This document shows, one piece after another, positions 50,678-60,883 of a DNA stretch of 64,000 nucleotides; the first letter of the stretch is position 1, and the number at the start of each line of letters is the position of its first letter. The notes under the pieces were generated by a model. It was given only the letters and a program-made list of their open reading frames with translations. It had not been told where the DNA came from and did no database searches. This DNA is from Streptomyces toxytricini (GTDB lineage: Bacteria; Actinomycetota; Actinomycetes; Streptomycetales; Streptomycetaceae), in assembly GCF_014649915.1 (NCBI RefSeq), contig NZ_BMTY01000001.1:380582-444581 (forward strand), read 5' to 3'. The translations under genes were made by a program, and so were the position numbers.

Positions 50678-51043
50678 ATGCACGCCGCATCCGCCGGCGC
50701 ACCACCGACCCGTCGCGCGGTCCTGCGCGCCGCCTTCACCGCGGCGGTCCTCGCCGGGACCGCCGCGGCCCTGGCGCCCGTCCTGCGCGCCCGCCGCCCC
50801 CGGCAGACCGTCAGCCCCGCCCCGCTGGCCGAGGAGACCTACCGCGGCCGGCACATCGAGGTCTCCGCGGCCGGGGTCCGCATCGACGGCCGCCCCCTGC
50901 ACGTGATGCGCCGCGCCGACGGCAGCTATCTGAGCGGGATCAACCACTTCGAGTCGTACGGGACCCCCCTGGAGCTCGCGCGCGCCGCCGTAGACGAGCT
51001 CGGCACGACGCAACTCGCCCTCGCCGCCCCTCACCACGGCTGA
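50678..51043 (+). CDS. melC1: Tyrosinase cofactor (MelC1-type copper chaperone)
   Basis: 121 residues. A Tat-type signal TRRAVLRAAFTAAVLAG is followed by the MelC1 fold: EETYRGRHIEV, RPLHVMRRADGSYLSGINHFESYGTPLELARAAVDEL. MelC1 delivers copper to apo-tyrosinase and carries it out through the Tat route. The gene for tyrosinase follows by 24 bp, so they form one operon. GAGGGAGAG precedes the ATG. Confidence 0.92.
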   Translation: MHAASAGAPPTRRAVLRAAFTAAVLAGTAAALAPVLRARRPRQTVSPAPLAEETYRGRHIEVSAAGVRIDGRPLHVMRRADGSYLSGINHFESYGTPLELARAAVDELGTTQLALAAPHHG

Positions 51044-51067
51044 CGCACGGAAGGCGAGGAGCCCGCG

Positions 51068-51931
51068 TTGTACACCCGGCAGAACCAGCGGAACCTGACC
51101 AGCAGCCAGAAGCGGCGGTTCACCGCCGCCGTGCTGGAGCTCAAGCGGACCGGCGCGTACGACGAGCTGGTGCGCATGCACGACAAGTACTTCGTGCCCG
51201 ACCGCGGCAGCAAGCTCCGCGTCGGCCACATGTCCCCTTCCTTCTTCCCCTGGCACCGGCGCTACCTGCTGGAGTTCGAGGGGCTCCTGCGGGGCGTCGA
51301 CCCGGGGGTGAGCATCCCGTACTGGGACTGGACCACGGACAACAGCCCCGCCTCCTCCCTGTGGGCGGAGGACTTCCTCGGCGGCACCGGCCGCGAGGGC
51401 GACCGCCAGGTCATGACCGGCCCGTACGCGCACCGGTCGGGGAACTGGGAGATCACGGTCGGCTTCACCGAGGCCCGCTTCCTCACCCGCAACCTGGGCC
51501 GGCCGCAGAACCCGATCACCCTGCCCACCCGGGCGGAACTCCAATGGGCCCTGGACGACCCGGTGTACGACACCGCGCCCTGGAACTCCACGGCCCGCGA
51601 CGGCGGGTTCCGCAACAAGCTGGAGGGCTGGGCCGCTCCCAAGTCCGAGCGCTGGCGCAACCACAACAAGGTGCACCAGTGGATCGGCGGGCACATGACG
51701 GGCGGCACCGCCCCCAACGACCCGGCGTTCTGGCTCCACCACGCCTTCGTCGACCTGCTCTGGGACCGCTGGCAGCGGCAGCACCCGCGCTCCGGCTACC
51801 TGCCCGCCGCGCCGCTGCAGCCGGGCGACCTCCAGCGGGGCCGGGTGATCTCCCGGGATGAGCCCATGCCCCCCTGGAACGTCACACCGCGCGACATGCT
51901 GGACCACAGGAACCTCTACCGCTACGAGTGA
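51068..51931 (+). CDS. melC2: Tyrosinase
   Basis: 287 residues. CuA ligands His38 (MHDKYF), His54 (VGHMSP) and His63 (PWHRRYLLEFE); CuB ligands in HNKVHQWIGGHM and HHAFVDLLWDRW. Numbering matches Streptomyces tyrosinase structures. It oxidises tyrosine and DOPA to quinones, giving melanin, and has no signal of its own because MelC1 carries it out. The start is TTG, with GAGGAG about seven bases upstream, and no ATG or GTG is available in frame nearby. Confidence 0.95.
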   Translation: MYTRQNQRNLTSSQKRRFTAAVLELKRTGAYDELVRMHDKYFVPDRGSKLRVGHMSPSFFPWHRRYLLEFEGLLRGVDPGVSIPYWDWTTDNSPASSLWAEDFLGGTGREGDRQVMTGPYAHRSGNWEITVGFTEARFLTRNLGRPQNPITLPTRAELQWALDDPVYDTAPWNSTARDGGFRNKLEGWAAPKSERWRNHNKVHQWIGGHMTGGTAPNDPAFWLHHAFVDLLWDRWQRQHPRSGYLPAAPLQPGDLQRGRVISRDEPMPPWNVTPRDMLDHRNLYRYE

Positions 51932-51947
51932 CCGCCCCGGATACGCG

Positions 51948-51979
51948 AGGAGGCCCCCGCCGCACGGCGGGGGCCTCCT
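51948..51979. terminator. Strong bidirectional hairpin between melC2 and the chaplin gene
   Basis: AGGAGGCCCCCGCCG / CGGCGGGGGCCTCCT, a 15-bp perfect stem with a CA loop. It lies 16 bp after the melC2 stop and 29 bp after the convergent chaplin stop. Confidence 0.9.
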
Positions 51980-52008
51980 GCGGCCGGATCACCCGGCCTG
52001 ACGGCCGG

Positions 52009-52284
52009 TCAGTGGCCGTAGCCCTCGGTGTGCTGCTCGCCACCGGACGCGTTGACGCAGGTGTTGCCGAACGCCGGGTTCAGCAGGGCGATGACGTTCA
52101 CCGTGTTTCCGCACACGTTGATCGGGACGTGCACCGGAACCTGGACGAGGTTGCCGGACAGGACACCGGGGGAGCCGACCGCCGCACCGTGCGCTCCGGC
52201 ATCGGCGACGGCCAGACCGGCACCGGCGGCCAGGGCGCTACCGGCGGCAGCGGTGACGGCGACTGCCTTCGCGATACGCGACAT
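52009..52284 (-). CDS. Short chaplin (ChpD-H type)
   Basis: 91 residues: Sec signal peptide (VTAAAGSALAAGAGLAVADAG) and one chaplin domain with NVCGNTVNVIALLNPAFGN and TCVN, the two Cys forming the conserved disulfide. Short chaplins form amyloid fibrils on aerial hyphae and make them hydrophobic. The C-terminal tail (SGGEQHTEGYGH) is longer than in most short chaplins. GAGGAGAT lies upstream of the ATG. Confidence 0.9.
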   Translation of the reverse strand: MSRIAKAVAVTAAAGSALAAGAGLAVADAGAHGAAVGSPGVLSGNLVQVPVHVPINVCGNTVNVIALLNPAFGNTCVNASGGEQHTEGYGH

Positions 52285-52364
52285 CAAGATCTCCTCGTGA
52301 GGTGTGGGCGCCGCAGTGGGCTGCGGCATTCGACATGGCGTACAACGCGGCCGGGGCCGCCTGG

Positions 52365-52733
52365 TCACGGCCGCTGGGCCGACGCGGTGACATCGAAGCG
52401 GACGGAGTCGAAATACGGCGTGATCCGGCCCCCCGCTCCGGGCCGCAGGACCTCGACCGGCGTGCCCGCACAGCCCGGCCGGGAGTAGAGGTACGCGGTA
52501 CCCGAGGTGTTGTTGGTGACGCCGCGGGCCCCGCCGCCCCGGGCCTCCACACAGCCCTCGGGAGCGGTCAGGCCGTGGACCCGGTCGTCCCGGCCGACGT
52601 ACTGGAAGTCCGGCTGCCCGGCGGCGGCCAGGGCCGGGCCCGCGGCGGCGAGCAGCAGCAGGGGGGCCGGGGCGCAGGCCCGGACGAGGGAGCGGGCGGG
52701 GCGGACGGTGACCGGCCCGCGCGGGAAGGGCAT
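52365..52733 (-). CDS. Small secreted protein, I36 inhibitor / crystallin-like
   Basis: 122 residues: a signal peptide (PLLLLAAAGPALAAA) and an ~80-residue mature part with two Cys (PEGCVEAR, SRPGCAGT), NNTSGTAYLY, and ITPYFDSVRF. This matches the peptidase-inhibitor I36 or beta/gamma-crystallin-like secreted proteins frequent in Streptomyces. An inhibitory role is inferred from family only. ATG 52742 nine bases upstream is an equal start; neither has a good ribosome-binding site. Confidence 0.7.
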   Translation of the reverse strand: MPFPRGPVTVRPARSLVRACAPAPLLLLAAAGPALAAAGQPDFQYVGRDDRVHGLTAPEGCVEARGGGARGVTNNTSGTAYLYSRPGCAGTPVEVLRPGAGGRITPYFDSVRFDVTASAQRP

Positions 52734-52894
52734 GAATGGCATGCCGGTCCAACCCGGCCCGGCCCCGGCCGGGTCACGCCTTGTCACCCGTTGCACGCGT
52801 GTGCGACCGTGCCCCGGAGGGCGCACGGCCGACGCCCGGACGCGCAACGGCCGGTCCGGGACCGCGCCCGCGCCGGTACGAGGAGAGGGACGCC

Positions 52895-54349
52895 ATGAGC
52901 ACTGCGGGCGCCACCACCCGCCCCCGGGCCGCCACCGCCTGGGGCGCCGTCGAAGGCCGCCCGGGGCCCGGCGGCACCGCCGCCTTCCTCGGCATCCCCT
53001 ACGCCGCGCCGCCCGTCGGACCCCTGCGGTTCGCCGCGCCCCGGCCGCCGCGGCCCTGGGAGGGCGTCCGCGATGCCGGCGCGTACGGGCCGACCGCTCC
53101 GAAGGCCCCTTACTCGCCGACCTTCGCCGCGCTCCTCGCCGATCCGGTCGTCCCCGGCGACGACTGCCTCAACCTCAACGTCTGGACGCCCTCCCCGGAC
53201 CCCGGGGCGAAGCTTCCGGTCATGGTGTGGCTCCACGGCGGGGCCCTGACCCGCGGCTCCTCCGCCGTCCCCGTCTACGACGGCACGGCCTTCGCCCGCG
53301 ACGGCGTCGTCCTCGTCTCCGCGAACTACCGGCTGGGCGTCCTCGGCTACGGGCTGTTCCCCGACGCCCCCGCCAACCGCGGCCTCCTCGACCAGATCGC
53401 CGCCCTCGCCTGGGTCGCGCAGAACATCGAGGCCTTCGGCGGCGACCCGGCCCGCGTCACCGTCTTCGGCCAGTCCGCCGGCGCCATCAGCACCGGCGCC
53501 CTGCTCGCCGCGCCCCCGGCCGCCGGACTGTTCGCGCAGGCCGCCCTGCAGAGCGGCGCCCCCGAGGTCCTTCCTCGCGAGCGCGTCCGGGCCCACGTGC
53601 GGCGCATGGCCGCCCTGCTCAAGGTGCCCGCGACGGCCGCCGCCTTCGCCGCCGTACCCCTGCCCCGGCTGCTCGCCGCGCAGGAGGCAGCCTCCCGCCG
53701 CTCCGGTCCGCTCGCCGGCGGCCCCGCCCTCGGCCTCGTCGCCGACCCGGCCACGCTGCCCGAGGACCCCCTGCCCGCCGCGGCCCGCTCCGGCGTCCCC
53801 CTCCTGCTCGGCTGGACCAGCGACGAGTACCGGCTGTGGCTGGCGCCCACCGGCGCCGTGCGGCTGCTGGACCGCCTGGGCCCGCTCGCCGTCGCGCTGG
53901 CCCGGGCCCGCAGCGGCAAGGACCGCGACGCCCTGCGCACGCTGCGCACCGCCCTGCCCGGCGCGAGCCCCGCCGCCTACGCCGGCCAGCTGCTGACCGA
54001 CCACCGGCTCCGGGACCCGCTGCGCCGGCTCGCCGGGGCGCCCCGGCCGGCCCCGTCGTACGTGTACGAGTTCGCCTGGCCGTCCCAGATCCCCGGGCTC
54101 GGCGCCTGCCACGCCCTCGAACTGGGCTTCGTCTTCGACACCCTCGCCGTGCCGGAGGCGTCCTGGCTGGCCGGACCCGGCGCCCCGCAGGAGCTCGCCG
54201 ACCGGATGCACGCCGCCTGGGTGCGCTTCGCCCGCACCGGCGACCCGGGCTGGCCCGCCTGGGACGGCGGCGGCCCGCCGATGGTGTTCGGCGGGCCGCG
54301 GCGGGAGCGGGAGGGGGAGCCGGCGCCTATTCCACCGGCCCTTCCATGA
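52895..54349 (+). CDS. Type B carboxylesterase
   Basis: 484 residues with the family's FLGIPYAAPPVGPLRF, EDCLNLNVW-like DDCLNLNVW, MVWLHGGALTRGS (oxyanion hole) and the nucleophile elbow VTVFGQSAGAIS. The acid residue is in WTSDEYRLW and the His near the end in LGACHALELGFVF. AGGAGAGGG before the ATG. It overlaps the convergent esterase gene by 23 bp at the 3' end. Natural ester unknown. Confidence 0.92.
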   Translation: MSTAGATTRPRAATAWGAVEGRPGPGGTAAFLGIPYAAPPVGPLRFAAPRPPRPWEGVRDAGAYGPTAPKAPYSPTFAALLADPVVPGDDCLNLNVWTPSPDPGAKLPVMVWLHGGALTRGSSAVPVYDGTAFARDGVVLVSANYRLGVLGYGLFPDAPANRGLLDQIAALAWVAQNIEAFGGDPARVTVFGQSAGAISTGALLAAPPAAGLFAQAALQSGAPEVLPRERVRAHVRRMAALLKVPATAAAFAAVPLPRLLAAQEAASRRSGPLAGGPALGLVADPATLPEDPLPAAARSGVPLLLGWTSDEYRLWLAPTGAVRLLDRLGPLAVALARARSGKDRDALRTLRTALPGASPAAYAGQLLTDHRLRDPLRRLAGAPRPAPSYVYEFAWPSQIPGLGACHALELGFVFDTLAVPEASWLAGPGAPQELADRMHAAWVRFARTGDPGWPAWDGGGPPMVFGGPRREREGEPAPIPPALP

Positions 54350-55445
54350 CCTTGCTGATGAACTGGATCGGGCCCTCGCCCATGCTCGGGACGTAGGTCT
54401 TCGCGTTGTGCTTCCCGCCCGGGATCACCCGCATGCTGGTGTGGACGGGGCCCTTGCCGTAGGTGGCGATCCACTTCTCGACGTCCGGCAGCGTCTTCTT
54501 GTTGTTCTCGCTGTCGCCCACCTGGAAGGCCAGGTAGACGTCCGGGCCCTTCTTGTCGATCAGGCCCTTGGCCAGCGCGCCGGGGTCGTTCGCGGCCTTC
54601 TCCTTGTCGTGTCCCTTCCACAGCGGGGAGTCGGGCACCACGTCCGGGCCGGAGCAGATCGCGGCCTTGAACTTGTCCGGGTGCTTCAGCACGGCCTTCA
54701 GGCTCGCGAAGCCGCCCGTGGAGGAGCCCATGAACGCCCAGCCGTCACGGGACTTGACCGTTCGGAAATTCGCCTTCATCAGGTCCGGGACGTCCTCGGT
54801 GAGCCACGTGCCCATCTTGGGCTGGCCGGGGATGTCCGAGCCGTCCCAGTAGATGCCCTTGTCGTCCCCGGCGGGGTTGAGCACCGGCATGGCCAGCAGG
54901 AACGGCTTGCTCTTGCCCTCGGCGTACCACTTGGCGATGCTCGTCTGGAGGCCGAGGTCGGTGCCCATCCAGTAGTTGTTCGGGTAGCCGGCGCCGCCGG
55001 GGAGGGCGATCAGCACGGGGAAGCCGCTCTTGGCGTACTTCGGGTCGTCGTACTCCTTGGGCGCCCACACCCAGACCTTGCCCTTGAAGCCCGACTTCTT
55101 GCCCTCCAGGGTGGTCACGGCGACGTGCGTGCCGTCGGGCAGGGTCATCGAGTTCTTGAAGTCGGCCGCCGGGCCGGTCGGCATCAGGGCCTTCGAGCCG
55201 GCGTTCTGCGCGGCGCCCGCCTGGCCGCCGCCCTTGGCGGGGGCGCCGAAGGAGACGCTCTTCCCCTTGTCGGTGAAGGGGGGTATCTCGAAGTGGTACA
55301 TCGCGCCGGAGGCTATGCCGGCGAGGGCGAGGACGGCGGCACCGACGGCGAGCCACCGCCGGCCGCGGCGCGGCCGCCGGCCGGATTCCGGTTCCGGTGC
55401 GGGGTCCGCGTACTGCGGGTACTGGCCGTCGGGTGAGTACGACAT
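54327..55445 (-). CDS. Secreted or membrane-anchored antigen-85-type esterase
   Basis: 372 residues: cytoplasmic Pro-rich head, one membrane helix (WLAVGAAVLALAGIASGAMY), then an alpha/beta-hydrolase domain: PVLIALPGGAGYPNNYWMG, FLLAMPVLNPAG, and the elbow WAFMGSSTGGFASL. The His is in IPGGKHNAKTY. This belongs to the esterase D/antigen-85-like family that includes mycolyl transferases; here a general esterase or transacylase is likelier. Start ATG 55445. Confidence 0.87.
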   Translation of the reverse strand: MSYSPDGQYPQYADPAPEPESGRRPRRGRRWLAVGAAVLALAGIASGAMYHFEIPPFTDKGKSVSFGAPAKGGGQAGAAQNAGSKALMPTGPAADFKNSMTLPDGTHVAVTTLEGKKSGFKGKVWVWAPKEYDDPKYAKSGFPVLIALPGGAGYPNNYWMGTDLGLQTSIAKWYAEGKSKPFLLAMPVLNPAGDDKGIYWDGSDIPGQPKMGTWLTEDVPDLMKANFRTVKSRDGWAFMGSSTGGFASLKAVLKHPDKFKAAICSGPDVVPDSPLWKGHDKEKAANDPGALAKGLIDKKGPDVYLAFQVGDSENNKKTLPDVEKWIATYGKGPVHTSMRVIPGGKHNAKTYVPSMGEGPIQFISKVMEGPVE

Positions 55446-55634
55446 GTGCGGTGGCTCTCCGGCTGGTGCTGCCCCGTCGGGGGTCGGTCATCACGTTCTG
55501 ATCGAAGGATGATCGTACGGGGCGTCCAGTTCCGGTTTTTTCCAGCTCTTGGGCTGCCTTGGGGCCGGCCGTTGCCGAACGAAGCGCCCCCGGCCGCGCG
55601 GGCGGCCGGGGGCGGGCAGTGTCCTGCAGGAGCG

Positions 55635-56321
55635 TTACGCCGGGACGAGCGCCTTGCGCCGGCGCCGCCGCGGGGCCCGTGCCGAGAGCCGCAGCTCGAT
55701 GACCGCCCGCACGGCCGGCCACTCCTCGTCGAGGATCGAGTAGAACGCGGTGCTCCGCACCGCCCCGTCCAAGCCCCGCGAATGCGCCCGGCGGACGCCC
55801 TCGGGCGTGAACCCGAGCCGTTCCATCGCCGCCCGCGAGCGCACGTTGCGGGCGTCCGCGCGCAGCGAGATCCGCCGTACGCCCCACGTCTCGAAGGCGT
55901 GCCGCAGCATGAGCAGCTTCGCCTCGGTGTTGATGCCCGTGCCCTGGGCGCCGGGGGACAGCCAGGTGTTGCCGATCTCCGCGGCGTCCGGGATCGCCGT
56001 CAGCGGATCGCCGAAGGGGACGCCCGGCACCGCAGGCCACACCAGCGGCCCCTGCCAGTAGTCCAGCTCCAGGAACCGGGTGGAGCCGACGACGAGGCCG
56101 TCCGAGGCTCTGACCACCGCGAACGGGAGCGATCGGCCGGCCGCCTGATCGGCGAGGGCGCGGTCGATGTACTCGTGGGACGCCTGCACCCCGTGGGGTA
56201 CGGGGGTGAAGGCGTAAGTCGTACGATCCTCGGCCCCGGCGAGGGCCAGGGCCTCGGTGTGGTGCGGGGCGAGGGGCTCGAGCCGCACGGTGCGGCCGGC
56301 GAGGAGTACGGGTACGGGCAC
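55635..56321 (-). CDS. RimJ/RimL-type GNAT acetyltransferase
   Basis: 228 residues: VRLEPLAPHHTEALALAG, IGNTWLSPGAQGTGINTEAKLLMLRHAFETWGVRRISLRADARNVRSR and AAMERLGFTPEGVRR, typical of the RimJ/RimL N-acetyltransferase group. It carries a basic Arg/Lys-rich tail. GTG start with GAAGG a few bases upstream. Its target is unknown. Confidence 0.88.
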   Translation of the reverse strand: MPVPVLLAGRTVRLEPLAPHHTEALALAGAEDRTTYAFTPVPHGVQASHEYIDRALADQAAGRSLPFAVVRASDGLVVGSTRFLELDYWQGPLVWPAVPGVPFGDPLTAIPDAAEIGNTWLSPGAQGTGINTEAKLLMLRHAFETWGVRRISLRADARNVRSRAAMERLGFTPEGVRRAHSRGLDGAVRSTAFYSILDEEWPAVRAVIELRLSARAPRRRRRKALVPA

Positions 56322-56783
56322 GGAGCCTTCGGTCCTTCTGGGCGGTGGGGTGGTTGCACAGTCTGCGCGCCTGGAGTCACCCCCCGCGCAAAACGCGGGT
56401 GAAAGGCAACGGGCTGTCAGGTGAAGCGCGAGTGCCTCAATGTAGCCCCTCGGAGAGCTCTCATGAACCCCCAAAATGGCAACGCCGCGGCCATGTTTTC
56501 CGGCGCGCCCGCCCCGCGCGCCGACAACGCTCTGACCTGCGGCGATGCGCGAAGATCGAGGGCGGCCGGGTGTGATTTCCCTCGCTGCCCGCCCGGCCGG
56601 CCGGGCCGTGCTCCCCGACCGCGCCGGCCGCACGTCCGCAGGGGCTCCCGGCGGCTCCCGCGAGCCGTCGCGCCGGCAGCCCGCGCCGGCCTGGGGAACG
56701 GCGGCCCGGACGCACGATTGGCCCACCGAAACCAAGGTCGATTGGCCCCCTGGGGCGGGCCATCCCGCTGGTGCAATGGAGCG
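56322..56783. other. 462-bp noncoding region
   Basis: Divergent upstream region of the GNAT (minus) and MFS (plus) genes. It contains a hairpin (CCCGCG-CAAAA-CGCGGG, 56383-56399), a 10-bp perfect palindrome GAGAGCTCTC (56453-56462), and a comparatively A-rich tract (ATGAACCCCCAAAATGGCAACG). The open frames crossing it have no coding signature, so I consider it regulatory. Confidence 0.55.
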
Positions 56784-58067
56784 GTGACGACACGCCTACT
56801 GCCCCCGCCCGGGACCCCGCGCCGCCTCGCGGCCGCCCAGCTGGCCAACTCCGTCGGAGACGGCGCCTACTACGTGTGCTCGGCCCTGTTCTTCACCCGC
56901 GTGGTCGGTCTGCCGCCCGGCCTGATCGGCCTCGGCCTGACGCTCGCCTGGGCGGTCGGCTCCGTCGCCGGCATCCCGCTGGGGGCGCTCGCCGACCGGC
57001 GGGGGCCGCGCGGCGTCTCCGTGCTGCTGGCCGCGGCCACCGCCGCCGGCGTCGCCTCCTTCCTCTTCGTCCGCTCGTACGGCGCCTTCCTGGTCGCCGC
57101 CGTCTGCTACGCGACCGCGCAGTGCGGGCTGGCGGCCGCCCGGCAGGCGCTGCTCGCCGGGCTCGTCCCCGCCGGGGAGCGGACCCGGGTGATGGCGCAC
57201 CTCCAGTCGGTCCTCAACGCCGGGCTCGCGGTCGGGGCCGCACTCGGCGGGATCGCCCTGGCCGCCGGCACGGAGCAGGCCCACCTGGCGGTGTTCGCCC
57301 TGGACGCGCTGGGCTTCCTCGTGTGCGCCGCGGTGCTGCTGCGGCTGCCCGCGCCGGCGGCGGGGCCGCGCCGCAGGGCGGGGGAGCCGCGGCCGGCGGT
57401 GCTGCGGGACCGGCCGTACGCGCTGGCCGCCCTGCTGAACGCGGTCCTGCTGCTGCGGATGCCGCTGCTGAGCCTCGCGGTCCCGCTGTGGACCGTCGAG
57501 CGGACCAGCGCCCCCGGCTGGCTGGTGTCGGCGCTGTTCGTGCTCAACACCGGCGCCGTCATGCTGTTCCAGGTGCGCCGGGCCGAACCGGTGACCGACC
57601 TGGCCGCCGCGGCCAGGGCCGTGCGGCTGTCCGGCCTGGGCACGGCCGCCTCCTGCGCCGTGTTCGCCCTGTCGGGGTGGGCCGGGCCGGCGTGGGCGGC
57701 CGCGGCGCTGCTCGTGGCGGGCGCCGCGCTCCAGGCCGACGCGGAGATGCGGCAGTCCGCCGGGTCCTGGCAGATCGGCTTCTCCCTCGCGCCCGCCGAC
57801 CGGATCGGCCAGTACCAGGGGTTCTTCGGGACCGGGGTGCCCCTGGCCCGGTCCGCGGGCCCCGTGGTCGTGACCTCCCTGGTCCTGCTGTGGGGCGTTC
57901 CCGGCTGGTTCCTGCTGGGCGGGCTGCTCCTGGCGGCCTCGTACGCGATGGGCCCGGCGGTCCGGTGGGCGGAGCGCAACCGCCCGGGCGCGGGGCGGGC
58001 GGCGGGCGGTGCGAGTGCGCCGGTGGCCGCAGCGACGGGCCCCGCCGCCGCGCCGGTCGCGCCCTGA
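56784..58067 (+). CDS. MFS transporter, paralogue of the one at 1466
   Basis: 427 residues, twelve helices. LANSVGDGAYYVCSALFFTRVVGL opens helix 1 and GALADRRGPR is loop 2-3. Blocks NAVLLLRMPLLSLAVPLW and LAPADRIGQYQGFFGTG align with those of the 1466 protein. GTG start follows GGAG; an upstream in-frame extension is possible. It lies 13 bp before the FhuF-like gene, so both may be co-transcribed, hinting at a role in iron or siderophore export, which is inference. Confidence 0.87.
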   Translation: MTTRLLPPPGTPRRLAAAQLANSVGDGAYYVCSALFFTRVVGLPPGLIGLGLTLAWAVGSVAGIPLGALADRRGPRGVSVLLAAATAAGVASFLFVRSYGAFLVAAVCYATAQCGLAAARQALLAGLVPAGERTRVMAHLQSVLNAGLAVGAALGGIALAAGTEQAHLAVFALDALGFLVCAAVLLRLPAPAAGPRRRAGEPRPAVLRDRPYALAALLNAVLLLRMPLLSLAVPLWTVERTSAPGWLVSALFVLNTGAVMLFQVRRAEPVTDLAAAARAVRLSGLGTAASCAVFALSGWAGPAWAAAALLVAGAALQADAEMRQSAGSWQIGFSLAPADRIGQYQGFFGTGVPLARSAGPVVVTSLVLLWGVPGWFLLGGLLLAASYAMGPAVRWAERNRPGAGRAAGGASAPVAAATGPAAAPVAP

Positions 58068-58080
58068 GATCATCTCCGGC

Positions 58081-58767
58081 ATGGAGATGGACGACGTACT
58101 GGGCCGGCTGGCGGCCGTGGGGCCGTTCTTCACGGTGTCCGGCGGGGCGCGGCCGCCGGCGGAGGGGTTCCGGCCACTGGCCGAGCTGTACGGGGAGCGG
58201 CTCGGCCCGTACGTGGCCGAGGTCGGCCGGCGCATCGGCAGCGGGCCCGGCCGCGTGGCCGCCTCGACCGCCCAGTTCGGGATCGCGTCGCGGCTGTGGT
58301 CCCTGGGCCTGGGGTGCGCCGCGCTGGGAGGCCCGGTGCCGGACCTGGGGCCGGACCGGCTGTGGTGGCGGATGCCGCCCGGGGGCGGATCGCTGGAGCT
58401 GTGGCTGCCCGCGCCCGGCGAGGGGGCCCGGCCGGCCGCGGACCTCGGGGCGGCCGTCCTCGCGCACCTGGAAGTACTGGACACGGCGCTGCGGGAGCGG
58501 TACGGAGTCTCGCCGCAGGTGCTGCGCGGGAACACGGCGTCCGGGCTCGTCGGGGCGCTGCGGGTGCTGCTCGGCCGGCTGCCGGACGGCGGTCCGGCCA
58601 CGGCACTGGCGGCAGGGCTCCTGGCGGACGGCGGCGCGCTCGGCGGCACGGGCGCCTTCGTGCACGAGGAGGGCCTCGGGGTGGCCTTCGTGCGGCGCAG
58701 CTGCTGCCTGTACTACCGGACGCCGGGCGGCGGGCTGTGCGGGGACTGCGTCCTGCGGACCCGGTAG
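58081..58767 (+). CDS. FhuF-like (2Fe-2S) ferric-siderophore reductase domain protein
   Basis: 228 residues. The C-terminal SCCLYYRTPGGGLCGDCVL is the Cys-Cys-x10-Cys-x2-Cys cluster motif of FhuF-type reductases that release iron from ferric siderophores. The rest is the FhuF helical/beta domain with WSLGLGCAALGG and VLRGNTASGLVGALRVL. No strong ribosome-binding site; close coupling (13 bp) to the MFS gene. Confidence 0.88.
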   Translation: MEMDDVLGRLAAVGPFFTVSGGARPPAEGFRPLAELYGERLGPYVAEVGRRIGSGPGRVAASTAQFGIASRLWSLGLGCAALGGPVPDLGPDRLWWRMPPGGGSLELWLPAPGEGARPAADLGAAVLAHLEVLDTALRERYGVSPQVLRGNTASGLVGALRVLLGRLPDGGPATALAAGLLADGGALGGTGAFVHEEGLGVAFVRRSCCLYYRTPGGGLCGDCVLRTR

Positions 58768-58788
58768 GCGCGGCCGGCCGCGGAAACG

Positions 58789-58836
58789 GGTGCGGGCCAC
58801 CGGGGGGCGGTCGCCCGCTCCCCGGTGGCCCGCACC
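58789..58836. terminator. Bidirectional terminator hairpin
   Basis: GGTGCGGGCCACCGGGG / CCCCGGTGGCCCGCACC, a 17-bp perfect stem with a 14-nt loop, between the convergent FhuF-like and subtilase stops. Confidence 0.9.
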
Positions 58837-58861
58837 GGCGTTGCCGTACGGTCCGGAAGGC

Positions 58862-60658
<1,797 letters not shown>

Positions 60659-60883
60659 TGCGTCCTCCGAGGACCCGGTGGTGCGGATCGCAGTTACCGG
60701 GCCGTACGAAACGAGTGGTGGACGCAAGATGTCAGACGCGTGCCCCCGGGCGGAAGTAAGTTTCAGCACAGCCGACTTGTTCGACTGGTGGCCGAAAACG
60801 ATCGGTGAGGAACCGGTCGAGCCGGCCGGGCTGGGCACCGTGGGGGCGAGCCCTGCCCGGCCGGCTCGCGGCCGGCGCACCGC
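60659..60883. other. Intergenic region, subtilase upstream / DctA downstream
   Basis: 225 bp holding the minus-strand promoter of the subtilase gene. CGGGCCGGCTC and GAGCCGGCCGG-like repeats after the DctA stop may form a terminator. Otherwise nothing recognised. Confidence 0.4.
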
